Shown: piece by piece, positions 27,932 through 37,754 of the stretch | Numbering within the stretch: position 1 is the first letter of the stretch | Layout: each line of letters begins with the position of its first letter | Assembly (NCBI GenBank): GCA_963781805.1 | Contig: CAWAHF010000004.1 | Coordinates: 3,348,001 to 3,412,000 of the forward strand | Source: JAFGPL01 sp963781805 | GTDB lineage: Bacteria; Bacteroidota; Bacteroidia; Bacteroidales; UBA10428 | Length of the DNA: 64,000 nt | Direction: 5' to 3' | Notes under the pieces: generated by a model | Seen by the model: the letters and a program-made list of their open reading frames with translations, nothing else | Told to the model about the DNA's origin: nothing | Databases searched by the model: none | Made by a program: the position numbers and the translations under genes

Positions 27932-29098
27932 ATGAGAATATTAATGGTTCTTGAGTCAGATTTTCCGCCTGACGACCGTGTAGAAAAAGAAGCACTTTCC
28001 CTGGCAAATTCTGGTCATACCGTTACAATTGCATGTTATTCTTTCAAAAAAAAGGCTTCTGAAGTGAGATATAAGGGAATCACCATTATTAAAAAACCTA
28101 TATCTAAATTTATTTATAAATCCAGTGTTGGAGCCCTTAAGTTCTCTTTCTATTTCAATTACTGGTTTAAATTTTTAATTCCATTGGTCGAAGAAAATGT
28201 ATATGATGTCATACATATACATGATTTGCCCCTTGCTAAAATAGGTAGAAGTCTTAAAAAAAAATATAATTTAAAATTTGTACTTGATTTGCATGAAAAT
28301 TATCCAGCATCTCTCAGAACAACAACCCATACAAAGAAACCATTGGGAAGATTACTACATTCGGATAGACAATGGCAAAATTATGAGAAAAAATATATAA
28401 AGGAAGCTGATTTGCTTATCACAGTTGTGGAGGAAATGAAAGAACGCATTATTAAGCTAGGAGCGATTGGTGAAAAAATAATTGTTTTAGAAAATACTCC
28501 ACACCTGAATGAATTTCATGTGCCTGATAAAACGCCCTCAGAGGAATATATAACCCTGTTTTATGCAGGGGGCATAAATATTTACAGAGGATTACAAATT
28601 ATTATTAAAGCGATGCCTTTACTACTAAACGAGATTAAAAATATACGTTTATGGATAATTGGCAATGGAAGTTACGAACCAAATTTACGTGAACTCATCC
28701 AAAAACTGCACTTAACAGACTATGTGACCTTTTATGGATGGAAAAATATGAATGAGATTGCTGATTTACTCTCTCAATCACATATTGCACTAATTCCACA
28801 TCTTAAATCAGAACAAACTGATTGTTCTTCACCAAATAAAATATATCAGTATGCCTATGCAAACAAAGCAATAGTTTGTTCAAATTGTAATTCACTTGAA
28901 AGACTGATCGGCGAATGGAAAAATGGAATTGTCTACCAACATGATTCCCCTGAAGACTTTAGCAACAAAGTATTAAATCTTATTAGTTCTGGAAAATACA
29001 AACAAATTGGAATGAATGGAAAAAAGAATATAATAAATAGATATAACTGGAACATTTCTGTATTGCCATTAATCCAAGCCTATAATAACATGCAATAG
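27932..29098 (+). CDS. Glycosyltransferase family 4 protein
   Basis: 388-residue GT-B fold enzyme that should add a sugar from a nucleotide donor to a lipid-linked oligosaccharide. The N-terminal Rossmann half starts MRILMVLESDFPPDDRVEKEA and includes DVIHIHDLPLA and VLDLHENYP. The C-terminal half carries LFYAGGINIYRGLQ, RLWIIGNGSYEPNLREL, VTFYGWKN and SSPNKIYQYAYANKAIVCS, the family-4 donor-binding region. It opens the surface-polysaccharide region and is followed by the 2-epimerase gene 54 bases later. Donor and linkage cannot be predicted. Confidence 0.88.
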   Translation: MRILMVLESDFPPDDRVEKEALSLANSGHTVTIACYSFKKKASEVRYKGITIIKKPISKFIYKSSVGALKFSFYFNYWFKFLIPLVEENVYDVIHIHDLPLAKIGRSLKKKYNLKFVLDLHENYPASLRTTTHTKKPLGRLLHSDRQWQNYEKKYIKEADLLITVVEEMKERIIKLGAIGEKIIVLENTPHLNEFHVPDKTPSEEYITLFYAGGINIYRGLQIIIKAMPLLLNEIKNIRLWIIGNGSYEPNLRELIQKLHLTDYVTFYGWKNMNEIADLLSQSHIALIPHLKSEQTDCSSPNKIYQYAYANKAIVCSNCNSLERLIGEWKNGIVYQHDSPEDFSNKVLNLISSGKYKQIGMNGKKNIINRYNWNISVLPLIQAYNNMQ

Positions 29099-29152
29099 GT
29101 CTTTGACCTCACTGGAAGTGAGGAAAAATATTCTAAATTAAAAAGTCTTAGT

Positions 29153-30208
29153 ATGATGAAAATTGTCACAATAGTTGGAGCCCGGCCTCAATTTATTAAA
29201 GCCTCTGCACTTTCGAGAGAAATAAGAAAACATAAAGAAATTAAAGAAATATTTGTACATACTGGTCAGCATTATGATAAAAATATGTCGGAGGTATTTT
29301 TTCAAGAACTCGATATACCTTCTCCTCATTATAACCTTGAAGTTGGATCAGAAACTCATGGAAAACAAACCGCCATGATGATTGAGCGAATTGAACCTGT
29401 ACTATTAAAAGAAAAACCTGACTGGGCAGTAGTAGTAGGGGATACCAATTCAACTATTGCAGGTGCACTTGCTGCATCGAAACTACATATAAAAGTTGCA
29501 CACATCGAAGCAGGATTGAGAAGCTATAACAGATCAATGCCTGAAGAGATCAACCGAATAGCTACTGACCATATCTCAGATCTCTTATTTGTACCAACTA
29601 TGAACGCAATAAATATATTAATTGGTGAGGGATTAAAGGATAAAGCGGTGCTTACGGGAGATATCATGTATGACTCTCTAAAATTTTATGAAAAATTTTT
29701 GGGGACTAAAAATGATGAAAAATTTTTCAAACCAAGACAAACCTATTTCCTTGCCACCATTCATCGGCAGGAAAACACCAACAACATTGAGCGCCTCACA
29801 AATATATTTAAGGCATTCGCTTTGATTAAGGAAACCATTGTATTGCCACTTCATCCCCGAACCAGGAAATATCTGGAAAAATTAACCGTCTCAGATAATG
29901 TTAAAATTATTGAACCTACAGGATATTTAAATTCACTCTATCTTTTAAAACATTGTGAAAAAGTTCTTACCGATTCGGGAGGTTTACAAAAAGAGGCTTT
30001 TTATTTTAAAAAACCTTGTATTACGCTGAGAGATGAAACCGAATGGACAGAAACGCTTATTGATGGCTGGAATTATGTTGTTGGGGCCGATATCAAGAAC
30101 ATATTAGATAAAGTAAATGCACCTGTACCTGAAAAACAAAATAAATACTTTGGGGATGGAAATGCTGCAATCAAAATAGTTCAATGTTTACTCACTTCGA
30201 AAATTTAA
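29153..30208 (+). CDS. wecB: UDP-N-acetylglucosamine 2-epimerase (non-hydrolysing)
   Basis: Interconverts UDP-GlcNAc and UDP-ManNAc, supplying ManNAc-type sugars for surface glycans. 351 residues with the family signatures VGARPQFIKASAL, HTGQHYD, VVVGDTNST, HIEAGLRSYNRSMPEEINR, LHPRTRKYL and TDSGGLQKEAFY. Two ATG codons (29153 and 29156) are possible starts. No ManNAc dehydrogenase lies next to it, so ManNAc itself or a product of the neighbouring dehydratase may be the end use. It converges on the next glycosyltransferase gene with a 30-base gap. A small CCTCACT/AGTGAGG hairpin (29107-29123) lies upstream. Confidence 0.93.
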   Translation: MMKIVTIVGARPQFIKASALSREIRKHKEIKEIFVHTGQHYDKNMSEVFFQELDIPSPHYNLEVGSETHGKQTAMMIERIEPVLLKEKPDWAVVVGDTNSTIAGALAASKLHIKVAHIEAGLRSYNRSMPEEINRIATDHISDLLFVPTMNAINILIGEGLKDKAVLTGDIMYDSLKFYEKFLGTKNDEKFFKPRQTYFLATIHRQENTNNIERLTNIFKAFALIKETIVLPLHPRTRKYLEKLTVSDNVKIIEPTGYLNSLYLLKHCEKVLTDSGGLQKEAFYFKKPCITLRDETEWTETLIDGWNYVVGADIKNILDKVNAPVPEKQNKYFGDGNAAIKIVQCLLTSKI

Positions 30209-30238
30209 TAGAATATATTTTTCTAAAAAAATTTTGTA

Positions 30239-31567
30239 TTAAATCGATTCCATTATTGTAAAAATCTTTTCTAATAACTTCGCAGCTTCATAACTCCTGG
30301 AAAAATTCTGAAAGTTATTATTTGAGTTGGTAAGATCAACCTGTTTGTTAACCTTCCATGTTTCTATTAAATCAGAGAGAAAATGATACAATCCCTCCTC
30401 ATGATTTCTTTCGAAATTTTCACCAGCTTCGCATAGTTCAAGTAAATAGGCATTTTCACTATTGTTACCCGAAATAGAAATTATTGGTTTTCTTACTGCC
30501 AGGTATTCATATATTTTGCCCGGTACAATCATCTCTTCATCCTTCACATTTGGATTAACCAGCAATAATGCACTTGATGAGTTAAGATATCCTGGAATTT
30601 CAGAATGCTCTATATAGCCAGATTCTTTCCAGTGTTTTTCCAAACCATATTTTATTACAAGATTTTTGATACTTGGTGAAAAGAGTCCGATAAATCTTAT
30701 TATTATCGGCGTTTCGGAATAATGCTTTACGACTCTTCCCATTACCTTAAAAAAAATATCCGGGTTATAATTCTCGGGCATCATTCCAGTATAGGTGATT
30801 GTAAAAGCTGATTGCAGAGCAAATTTTTGATCGGGCTCAAATATTCTACTATCATATCCCATGGTATGTACCAAAATCTTTTCCTCTGCGATTGATTCTA
30901 ATTTCTTTAAGTATAACTTCCTGGCATACTGACAATGAGTTAAAACTAAATCAGCATTTCTTAATACCTTTTTTTCAAAATGATTATCAACCCATTTGGC
31001 AGGAGGTGTTCTGTAAAAATCTTTCAGGTAAAAAATATCCGTCCAATAATCATGAAAATCGGCTATCCATTTAACTTCCAATTTTTTCTGAAGTTTTAAT
31101 CCAATAAGATGAGTTGAGTGAGGGGGGCCTGCTGTAATAATTACTTTTACTGCATAGTTTCGAATAATATCAAGAGCTTTTTTGTAAGCAAATTTATTCC
31201 ACCCTTTTCTAGGATCAGGAATAAAAAAATTACCCCTGATAAAGCGGGCTATTTTTTGCTTTAAAGTTGGATTTTGTTGGTTGACAAAAGCATTTGCTGG
31301 TAGATTACCAATATATTTTTTATAAGAAGAAAAAAATTCGGATGTATTTGTCCTGAAAATCTTTACATTTCCGGGAACTTGTTTTTCAATGGACTTATCA
31401 ATAACCTGATAAGTGGCTTTAACCTCATCAACAGTCAATACAATACATGAAACATCAGATTCCGACCAGTTCTTTATGATATCAACCCATCTTTGAACTG
31501 CAGGTCCTCCTGCCGGGGGCCAATAGTAATTGATTATCAGTATAGATTTTTGTGCCAAATGGTCCAT
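30239..31567 (-). CDS. Glycosyltransferase (GT4-like)
   Basis: 442-residue GT-B protein, last gene of the minus-strand polysaccharide operon. Key segments: ILIINYYWPPAGGPAVQR near the N-terminus, VIITAGPPHSTHLIG, WIADFHDYWTD, TITYTGMMPENYNPD, and the C-terminal MIVPGKIYEYLAVRKPII, where a glutamate is expected to contact the donor. This belongs to the group of family-4 transferases common in O-antigen and exopolysaccharide clusters. A 60-base gap separates it from the flippase gene upstream. Donor specificity is unknown. Confidence 0.85.
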   Translation of the reverse strand: MDHLAQKSILIINYYWPPAGGPAVQRWVDIIKNWSESDVSCIVLTVDEVKATYQVIDKSIEKQVPGNVKIFRTNTSEFFSSYKKYIGNLPANAFVNQQNPTLKQKIARFIRGNFFIPDPRKGWNKFAYKKALDIIRNYAVKVIITAGPPHSTHLIGLKLQKKLEVKWIADFHDYWTDIFYLKDFYRTPPAKWVDNHFEKKVLRNADLVLTHCQYARKLYLKKLESIAEEKILVHTMGYDSRIFEPDQKFALQSAFTITYTGMMPENYNPDIFFKVMGRVVKHYSETPIIIRFIGLFSPSIKNLVIKYGLEKHWKESGYIEHSEIPGYLNSSSALLLVNPNVKDEEMIVPGKIYEYLAVRKPIISISGNNSENAYLLELCEAGENFERNHEEGLYHFLSDLIETWKVNKQVDLTNSNNNFQNFSRSYEAAKLLEKIFTIMESI

Positions 31568-31627
31568 TTATTTTTTCATTATACTGAATCTAAGTAAAAT
31601 TTATTCCATCTGAGATATTCGAATCCT

Positions 31628-33133
31628 TTATTTGAATTTTATTTTAGAGATGTTTTCTTTCCACTTGAAAGGATTTTTCCATTTATTAAAAGATTCTTTG
31701 ATTCGCATTATTTCTATTGATTCAAAAAAACCAAATAAATATGCGCTTACGGGAAATAATATCAAAATTAAAAATTTCAATATTAATCTGATTAGTAAAG
31801 GAGTACCATTCAGAAATAAAGAAGCTCCGGCTAAAATTGTTGTTAATATGACAATTAAAATTATTTTTTTTAGCTCATACGGTATAAAATAATTCTTCTG
31901 AGCTGATTTAAAGATTATTATAAATAAAATAATCTGAGAAAGAAGGGTAGACAATGATGCCCCGTGAATTTTCAGATATGGAATCAAAATAATGTTAAGA
32001 CCGATATTTAATAGCGTAACTAAAAATAAAGACGAACCGACAATCAACGTTTTTTTTGCTATCTGAAGTCCTGTAGTAGCAGTATCTTTAAGTGTCGCAA
32101 AGAGAATTGAAAGACTGATTACAGGAATAACAAGCGTTGCAGAAATATACGCATCGTTTGAAGTAAACACTTTAATTATTTCATAACCAAAAACTGTCAC
32201 GATTAGAATCAGGAAAGATATAACAAATGCCAGATAGGTCATCAGCTTTGAATAGAAACGTTTATTATCTGGATCATTCATTTTTTGAAATATAATTGGC
32301 GATATGGCAAGCTGAATAGAAGTAACCACAACAATTTTAATTGTATTCGCAATTCTGTATCCCAGCGAATAAATACCAACATCCTCGAGTGATGCAAGAT
32401 AATTCAGACTATACCTGTCAAATATGGTTAAGACTGTAGCAGAAATTGAACCCAGCATTAAAGGAATGCTGTATTTAATTAGTTCCTTTAAAATCCCAAA
32501 TTCAAATTTAAATGCCAGATTTTTAAATACGTATATAGAAATGATTATGAAAAACGGTATAAAGCCCAAAATTTGTGCTTCATATATACCTTGTATGCCT
32601 TTTTTTTGGAAAACCACAAAATAAATCGTCAGTATAAGAGTTACAGCCAGTTTCAAAATCTGCATTGATGAATAAAAAAGTGATTTTGACTGTAGTTTCA
32701 TTAATGTAAATACGCTTTGAGCAATTACCTGAAAAATTACTGAGACATAAATAATTTTTAATACGAATTCATATTTTGAATTAGCAAATAATGCCAGCGA
32801 TAAACGATCTGATAAAAAATAAAATGGAAGGCCGGCAATCAAAACGATAATTATATTGAATACCAGCATAGTAAAAAACATGTTTTTTTGGCGGCTGATA
32901 TATTCTTTATCCCAGTACCATCTCGTAAAGGCCTGATAAATTGACAATCCAAGCACAGCAATCAATAATTCGATTGTCACATCAAGCATCGAGATTATAC
33001 CGAAATCTTCAACTGAGAAATATTTAGGATTTGTATAGAGAGGAATAAGTACTAATCCGATAATTTTAACTGAGATATTTCCCAATCCATATATTGCTGA
33101 GTGTTTTGCAACTTGTTTAATGTTATTGATCAT
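31628..33133 (-). CDS. Oligosaccharide flippase (Wzx-like, MOP superfamily)
   Basis: Multi-pass inner-membrane protein predicted to flip undecaprenyl-linked repeat units to the periplasm. 501 residues, about 12-14 hydrophobic helices, starting KHSAIYGLGNISVKIIGLVLIPLYTNPKYF, the typical N-terminal helix of polysaccharide_synt family proteins, and with SIPLMLGSISATVLTIFDRY at mid-protein. Its presence implies a Wzx/Wzy-type assembly route. I do not see an obvious Wzy polymerase in the window, so polymerisation may not occur or may be encoded elsewhere. Confidence 0.87.
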   Translation of the reverse strand: MINNIKQVAKHSAIYGLGNISVKIIGLVLIPLYTNPKYFSVEDFGIISMLDVTIELLIAVLGLSIYQAFTRWYWDKEYISRQKNMFFTMLVFNIIIVLIAGLPFYFLSDRLSLALFANSKYEFVLKIIYVSVIFQVIAQSVFTLMKLQSKSLFYSSMQILKLAVTLILTIYFVVFQKKGIQGIYEAQILGFIPFFIIISIYVFKNLAFKFEFGILKELIKYSIPLMLGSISATVLTIFDRYSLNYLASLEDVGIYSLGYRIANTIKIVVVTSIQLAISPIIFQKMNDPDNKRFYSKLMTYLAFVISFLILIVTVFGYEIIKVFTSNDAYISATLVIPVISLSILFATLKDTATTGLQIAKKTLIVGSSLFLVTLLNIGLNIILIPYLKIHGASLSTLLSQIILFIIIFKSAQKNYFIPYELKKIILIVILTTILAGASLFLNGTPLLIRLILKFLILILFPVSAYLFGFFESIEIMRIKESFNKWKNPFKWKENISKIKFK

Positions 33134-33139
33134 TCTCCA

Positions 33140-34984
33140 TTAATCTATAAAATTACGGTAAAAATACTCCAGGTTTACCAGCTGCCAAAGTAATCCTGAA
33201 AAATCATATTTCCCTGAAAGATGCATGTTAAGCATCTTGATTACCTCATTCTTATCAATTATTTCGGAAGATTTTAAATCATCTTTCAAGAAAAAATTTA
33301 GGATATCCTGTTTTAGTTCATTTCTGAACCAGTTTTTATAATCCACATATTCGGGACGGTTCCAAGGTTTGTAAAGTGCTGCCAAGTAACCCAGCTTACC
33401 CTTTTTTAACAGGGTGACTACTTTATTTTTAAAAACCTTACACTCATAGCTGAACATTGAAGCTCCAATATTCAGGTTGTATCCTTCTCGTTTAATTGTT
33501 GCAAGTTCAGGGAAATACCTCGCAAATGTCATTCTGTAGAGATATTGATGCATGCGGTATGGAATTGGCAAATTCCAACCGAAAGCGAACACATCATTGT
33601 CATATGAAGGCATTCTTGTTTTATAAAACAAATTAGTTACTAAGTTACCACCGAGCGTCCCTCTTCGTCCATGCTCATTCATTAAAAGCAAATAATAACA
33701 ATGCAAAGGATGATATTCCCTATTTAGATAAGTAGAAGGTTCAAGAGTGTATTTCCCTTTAAGTTGATGATAAAAATCCTTTCGGAAAAGCATTTTAACC
33801 CATTCCTGATTATATACGGAAAAAAGATTTAGCATGATGTTATCGGTTTCAGCCGTATGTCTTGGACTGTTTTTCAATATTCTGATTCTCTTTCTCCAAA
33901 GCGTACTCCCAAAAAGCGCATCACACATCTGGGCATATACTACAAATTTTTTTCTATTGCTGAAAAACTGAAGAGGTTCGAAATTCTGCAGTGGCCCATG
34001 AATAAATGACATACTGTCTGAAATGTAAGCAAACTGACGTGCATTTTCCCATATCTTAGCTGGATTAATCGGAAATGGATAATGATCAATACCCAATACT
34101 CCTGAAACTTCTTTGGCATAAATCTGATCTTCACTTTCGTTGGGACCCATGGTAAAAGCAGTCATATTTTTTAGTCCCAACTCGTAATAAAGTGCAGCTA
34201 CATACCTTGAATCAAGCCCCCCGCTTAGCGAAAATAATATGTCATTAGGATCCTTGCTCATCCGCTGAATTGCTTTCATCATGATAAAGTGGAGCTCTTC
34301 CTGTAACCGATTATTTTCACTCTTACTGATCCTGCGTTGGAAATATATTTCTTCGAGATAGGGAAAATCCCAATATTTGATTTCACGGATGCCTTTATCG
34401 GTAATCTCCATATAGGTACCCGAAGAAACCAACTTCACCTCATTGAACATTGTTTTGATCCCAAAAAGATGCCCGAAACTAAACAACTCGGCAATACTCT
34501 GGAGGTTAATCTCTTTTGTATCCAACCCCTGAACAACAGCTTTTAATTCAGAAGCAAACAGCAGTCTGGCTTTATTCCAAGCATAATAGACTGGCACTGT
34601 CCCAAAGCGATCCGCTATCAGATACGCTGTTCCTGTTTTATTATTAATGAGGCAGGCTGAATAATGTCCGTTTATGGATTTCAACACCTCTATTCCATAC
34701 TTTATGAAAAGGGAGACAAAATACTCCCCGTAGTTACAATTCCCTGATAATATTTCGGTATCATTTGAAAAAATTTCTCCGTAAAAAGCAAGAATATATT
34801 CATTTTTGTAAATAACTATTGAATTGCAGGATGGATTAGTCTTGTCCTGAGAAATCGTCGCTAAATGTATCCCCCCTTTGACATGTGTATCGATTGAATA
34901 AGATAAGTGATCCATTTTTTTCTGCATATCATTAAACAGAGCCATATCTGACTTATCCGCAAGTATTCCAAGAATTCCCGGCAT
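33140..34984 (-). CDS. Asparagine synthetase-like amidotransferase lacking the glutaminase cysteine
   Basis: 614 residues in the layout of AsnB: N-terminal Ntn-hydrolase domain (about 1-190) and C-terminal ATP-pyrophosphatase domain with the PP-loop SGGLDS (254-259). In AsnB the mature protein starts with the catalytic cysteine of MCG; here the start is MPGILGILAD, so residue 2 is proline, and the glutamine-binding NGEIYN region reads YGEIFSND. The glutaminase is therefore predicted dead, while the synthetase half looks intact. It may use free ammonia or another amine to form an amide on a sugar or lipid carrier, as beta-lactam synthetases and sugar-amidating homologues do. Six bases separate it from each neighbour, so it is part of the polysaccharide operon. 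Confidence 0.82.
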   Translation of the reverse strand: MPGILGILADKSDMALFNDMQKKMDHLSYSIDTHVKGGIHLATISQDKTNPSCNSIVIYKNEYILAFYGEIFSNDTEILSGNCNYGEYFVSLFIKYGIEVLKSINGHYSACLINNKTGTAYLIADRFGTVPVYYAWNKARLLFASELKAVVQGLDTKEINLQSIAELFSFGHLFGIKTMFNEVKLVSSGTYMEITDKGIREIKYWDFPYLEEIYFQRRISKSENNRLQEELHFIMMKAIQRMSKDPNDILFSLSGGLDSRYVAALYYELGLKNMTAFTMGPNESEDQIYAKEVSGVLGIDHYPFPINPAKIWENARQFAYISDSMSFIHGPLQNFEPLQFFSNRKKFVVYAQMCDALFGSTLWRKRIRILKNSPRHTAETDNIMLNLFSVYNQEWVKMLFRKDFYHQLKGKYTLEPSTYLNREYHPLHCYYLLLMNEHGRRGTLGGNLVTNLFYKTRMPSYDNDVFAFGWNLPIPYRMHQYLYRMTFARYFPELATIKREGYNLNIGASMFSYECKVFKNKVVTLLKKGKLGYLAALYKPWNRPEYVDYKNWFRNELKQDILNFFLKDDLKSSEIIDKNEVIKMLNMHLSGKYDFSGLLWQLVNLEYFYRNFID

Positions 34985-34990
34985 AGTTGA

Positions 34991-35710
34991 TTACCAATAA
35001 AATAAATAATTGACTTTATCCAGGCTGTAACATCTAAGCCCGAAGCCCTTTAATCGTTTTATAATTATATGTGCATCACGTTTGTGATAAGATCTTACAC
35101 TGTAATGATGAAATTCAATAAAAATCTGTTTGAATTTTTTCAATATTTCTGCATTTATTGAACCAAACAAACTAAATTCTGCTCCCTCTATATCAATTTT
35201 AATCAAATCAACTTGATCTTTTTTGATAATTTTTAAAAGTTTATTGAGAGTAATAGCTTCTACTTGATAAGTTCGTATGTTATCATTTAATATATTTTTA
35301 TGATCAGTTAACAATGATCCGCTTTCATTTTCCAGTGTTTCAAAAAAATCAATATGGGTATTTTTGTCTGCCAGTGCATATTTTAAATGTATAAATTTTT
35401 CACCTGACTTTTTCTGTATCAAACTGAGTGCAGACTCATGTTTTTTTGTTGGTTCAACAGCAAATACTTTTTCAATATTTTGATTCTGTAAAAAATATTT
35501 AGAAAATTCGGCAGAATAACCACATCCAACATCGACAATCACACTTCCCTTTTGAAAATTTTCAAAAAAAACATAATTGGGCTCCAAAAAGCTGATTCCT
35601 AATTTTTTCCTCATAGGTGTGTTAAGGTACACCCTGATTTTCATAATTGAAAAAATTGGATTTTGCAGGTGAAATTTTAAAAAGTCTATTGCTTTTCTCA
35701 GCCTCTTCAT
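34991..35710 (-). CDS. FkbM family methyltransferase
   Basis: 239-residue class I SAM-dependent methyltransferase. The SAM site is VIVDVGCGYSAEFSKYF, and the FkbM signature VDLIKIDIEGAEFSLFGSI follows near residues 160-180. Family members O-methylate sugars and other hydroxyl groups. Its start overlaps the upstream glycosyltransferase stop by four bases (ATGA), indicating translational coupling; O-methylation of a residue in the surface glycan is the likely role. Confidence 0.87.
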   Translation of the reverse strand: MKRLRKAIDFLKFHLQNPIFSIMKIRVYLNTPMRKKLGISFLEPNYVFFENFQKGSVIVDVGCGYSAEFSKYFLQNQNIEKVFAVEPTKKHESALSLIQKKSGEKFIHLKYALADKNTHIDFFETLENESGSLLTDHKNILNDNIRTYQVEAITLNKLLKIIKKDQVDLIKIDIEGAEFSLFGSINAEILKKFKQIFIEFHHYSVRSYHKRDAHIIIKRLKGFGLRCYSLDKVNYLFYW

Positions 35711-36834
35711 GATATTATTACATTATGTTTCTGATCATCATATAGCTCTTTTAATCTTGTTTTAATTTTGTTCCAATCCTGGTTTTCTGCTAAATATATT
35801 TTATTTTTTAGCGAAAAAATTTTGCTGTAATTGTCATGATTTTCAATAATCTCTGTTATAATCCGAGCCAATTCCACAGGATCATTTAAGTTCTTCAAAA
35901 TTCTTCCGTTCTCCATATCTTTAAAAAAGGATGAATATGCGTCAAGGCCACTGATAACAGGAACTGTCTTAGTTGCCATAATTTCAAGTAACGTTGCTGG
36001 AAACCCATCATGATATGGTATTGAAACTGCAATATCTGATAACTGAATTAGGGAAGGTAATAAATAATCCGGTATCCATTCCTCAATAAAAAAAACATGT
36101 TCTTCTAGTTTTAGCTTCATTACAAGCTGTTTATTCTGTTCAAGATATTCATGGTCAAAGTTACCTCTGGTAAAAAAACACCTAACATTTGGATACTCTT
36201 TTATTACCAAGGGCAAAGATCTGATTAATGTGTGATGATTATATAAATGTTTATGATTCCTGTAACTCAATATAACGAAATTTTGCAAAACCAGCTTAAG
36301 TCTCTTAATCCAATGATTAATGCCCTCCTGATTAATGATACTAAATCTATCATAATCAATTCCCCATGATAAAACCTTAATTTTATTCTTATCTATAAAT
36401 AGAAACTTTTTAGTTAACGTTTTTTTCATTCCTTCAGATAGTACCTGAATTTTCCAACTGGCAATAAAACCAAGGTTTAAAATAAATCTATTAATATAAT
36501 TTCTTGAAAAAATATTTAAATCGCTACCCCAGGGGGTTAAGATTATCTTATATTTCATGAAGACTAATAAGCTCAATATCACATCTTTTGTGAGATATTG
36601 AAAATGCAAAAAACTGGGATTTATTCTTTTGAGATAACGGTAAATCTCTGGCAATTTTCTATATAACCTGTTTGATTTTAATGTATAAAACTCAATGTTG
36701 TTTTCAAATTCAGAATAATCAATTCCCTTTTCATTTCTGCAAATTAAATATATCTTGTAATTCTCACCAGAAAGATAATTACAAATTCGTTTCATATAAA
36801 TATTCCTATCTCCGACAAAACAAATTGAGATCAT
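35707..36834 (-). CDS. Glycosyltransferase family 4 protein
   Basis: 375-residue GT-B enzyme. Useful marks are ILTPWGSDLNIFSRN in the N-terminal half, VLSWGIDYDRF at the domain junction, and the donor-binding stretch YHDGFPATLLEIMATKTVPVI with the conserved glutamate, followed by NGRIL. Four-base overlaps with both neighbours (36831-36834 and 35707-35710) place it firmly in the minus-strand operon. Acceptor and donor are unknown. Confidence 0.88.
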   Translation of the reverse strand: MISICFVGDRNIYMKRICNYLSGENYKIYLICRNEKGIDYSEFENNIEFYTLKSNRLYRKLPEIYRYLKRINPSFLHFQYLTKDVILSLLVFMKYKIILTPWGSDLNIFSRNYINRFILNLGFIASWKIQVLSEGMKKTLTKKFLFIDKNKIKVLSWGIDYDRFSIINQEGINHWIKRLKLVLQNFVILSYRNHKHLYNHHTLIRSLPLVIKEYPNVRCFFTRGNFDHEYLEQNKQLVMKLKLEEHVFFIEEWIPDYLLPSLIQLSDIAVSIPYHDGFPATLLEIMATKTVPVISGLDAYSSFFKDMENGRILKNLNDPVELARIITEIIENHDNYSKIFSLKNKIYLAENQDWNKIKTRLKELYDDQKHNVIIS

Positions 36835-37754
36835 TGAATTTGCTCTCCCTTATGGTAATAATCTAACATATCTGTGATTGAATTAATAAAATCGGTTTCA
36901 GGTAACCATCCCAGGGATGAAACTTTAGTTATATCAGCCAACGAATGTAAAATTTCATTTTTTCTTAGACGGTTTTTATCTGTCTCAATAGTAACCTCTA
37001 AGCCAAGGTTATCTAAAATTATTCTGAGAATTTCCTGCATAGAAATTGATTTTCCGGATCCTACATTATAGATTTCACCGGATTTGCCTTGGGTAATAAT
37101 CTTCCAGTAAGCCTTTACAGCATCACGGATGTCGATATAATCTCTTCGAGGATGTAAATTACCAACCCTGATAACCGGGGTAAATTTACTCTTCTGAATA
37201 TCTATCAATTGATGAATAAAAGATGGAACAGATAATTTATCTGATAATCCGGGCCCTATAAGATTAAAGGTTCGGGCAATCATTACACTGCAAGTGTCTG
37301 GCCCTGTCATAACAGGCAATAATTGTTCCATGGCAAGTTTGCTGGCACCATACATATTCACCGGATTAGCCGGTTCCGACTCACTAATCGGAGCGGCACC
37401 GGGATCTCCATAAACTGAGGCACTACTTATGAGTAATAAACGTGTATGAATTAACTCATTAGCATTAAGACTACGTATGGTATTTATAACCGGAATAATG
37501 TTTGCAGAAAATAGTTGTGTCGGATCTTCAGCCTGGTTAAGTCCGGCAAGATTGATAATATAGTCAGGTCGGATATCTGAAATAATCTGATTAATCCGAT
37601 CAAAATCTGTTAAATCTGCCTGATATTCTTCGATAAAACCGTTTTTTTGCAGATCTACACCATATAATACAATACCTGATATTTTTTGTAAATAACGGGT
37701 CATATAAACACCGCTAAATCCAGCATGTCCAAAAATTAATACTTTAGTCGACAT
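36831..37754 (-). CDS. NAD-dependent epimerase/dehydratase, GDP-6-deoxy-D-mannose reductase-like
   Basis: 307-residue extended short-chain dehydrogenase. The nucleotide-binding motif is GHAGFSGVYMTRYL (GxxGxxG), followed by YIINLAGLNQAEDP, a serine in LLISSASVYGDPG and the catalytic YGASK. NLHPRRDYIDIRD and the length resemble RMD-type reductases that turn GDP-4-keto-6-deoxymannose into GDP-rhamnose, and also 4-reductases and epimerases of NDP-sugars. With the dehydratase at 38457-39440 it could form a two-step 6-deoxy-sugar pathway. Its ATG overlaps the upstream stop by one base. The exact product is uncertain. Confidence 0.78.
   Translation of the reverse strand: MSTKVLIFGHAGFSGVYMTRYLQKISGIVLYGVDLQKNGFIEEYQADLTDFDRINQIISDIRPDYIINLAGLNQAEDPTQLFSANIIPVINTIRSLNANELIHTRLLLISSASVYGDPGAAPISESEPANPVNMYGASKLAMEQLLPVMTGPDTCSVMIARTFNLIGPGLSDKLSVPSFIHQLIDIQKSKFTPVIRVGNLHPRRDYIDIRDAVKAYWKIITQGKSGEIYNVGSGKSISMQEILRIILDNLGLEVTIETDKNRLRKNEILHSLADITKVSSLGWLPETDFINSITDMLDYYHKGEQIQ

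Noticed and set aside
27684..27935. 83-codon plus-strand frame
   Set aside because: It runs straight through a strong terminator hairpin (27798-27835) and overlaps the next glycosyltransferase start; the composition is not protein-like.
29107..29123. CCTCACT/AGTGAGG hairpin between the glycosyltransferase and wecB
   Set aside because: It has no T tract on the plus strand and no gene requiring a terminator on the minus strand, so it was not called a terminator.
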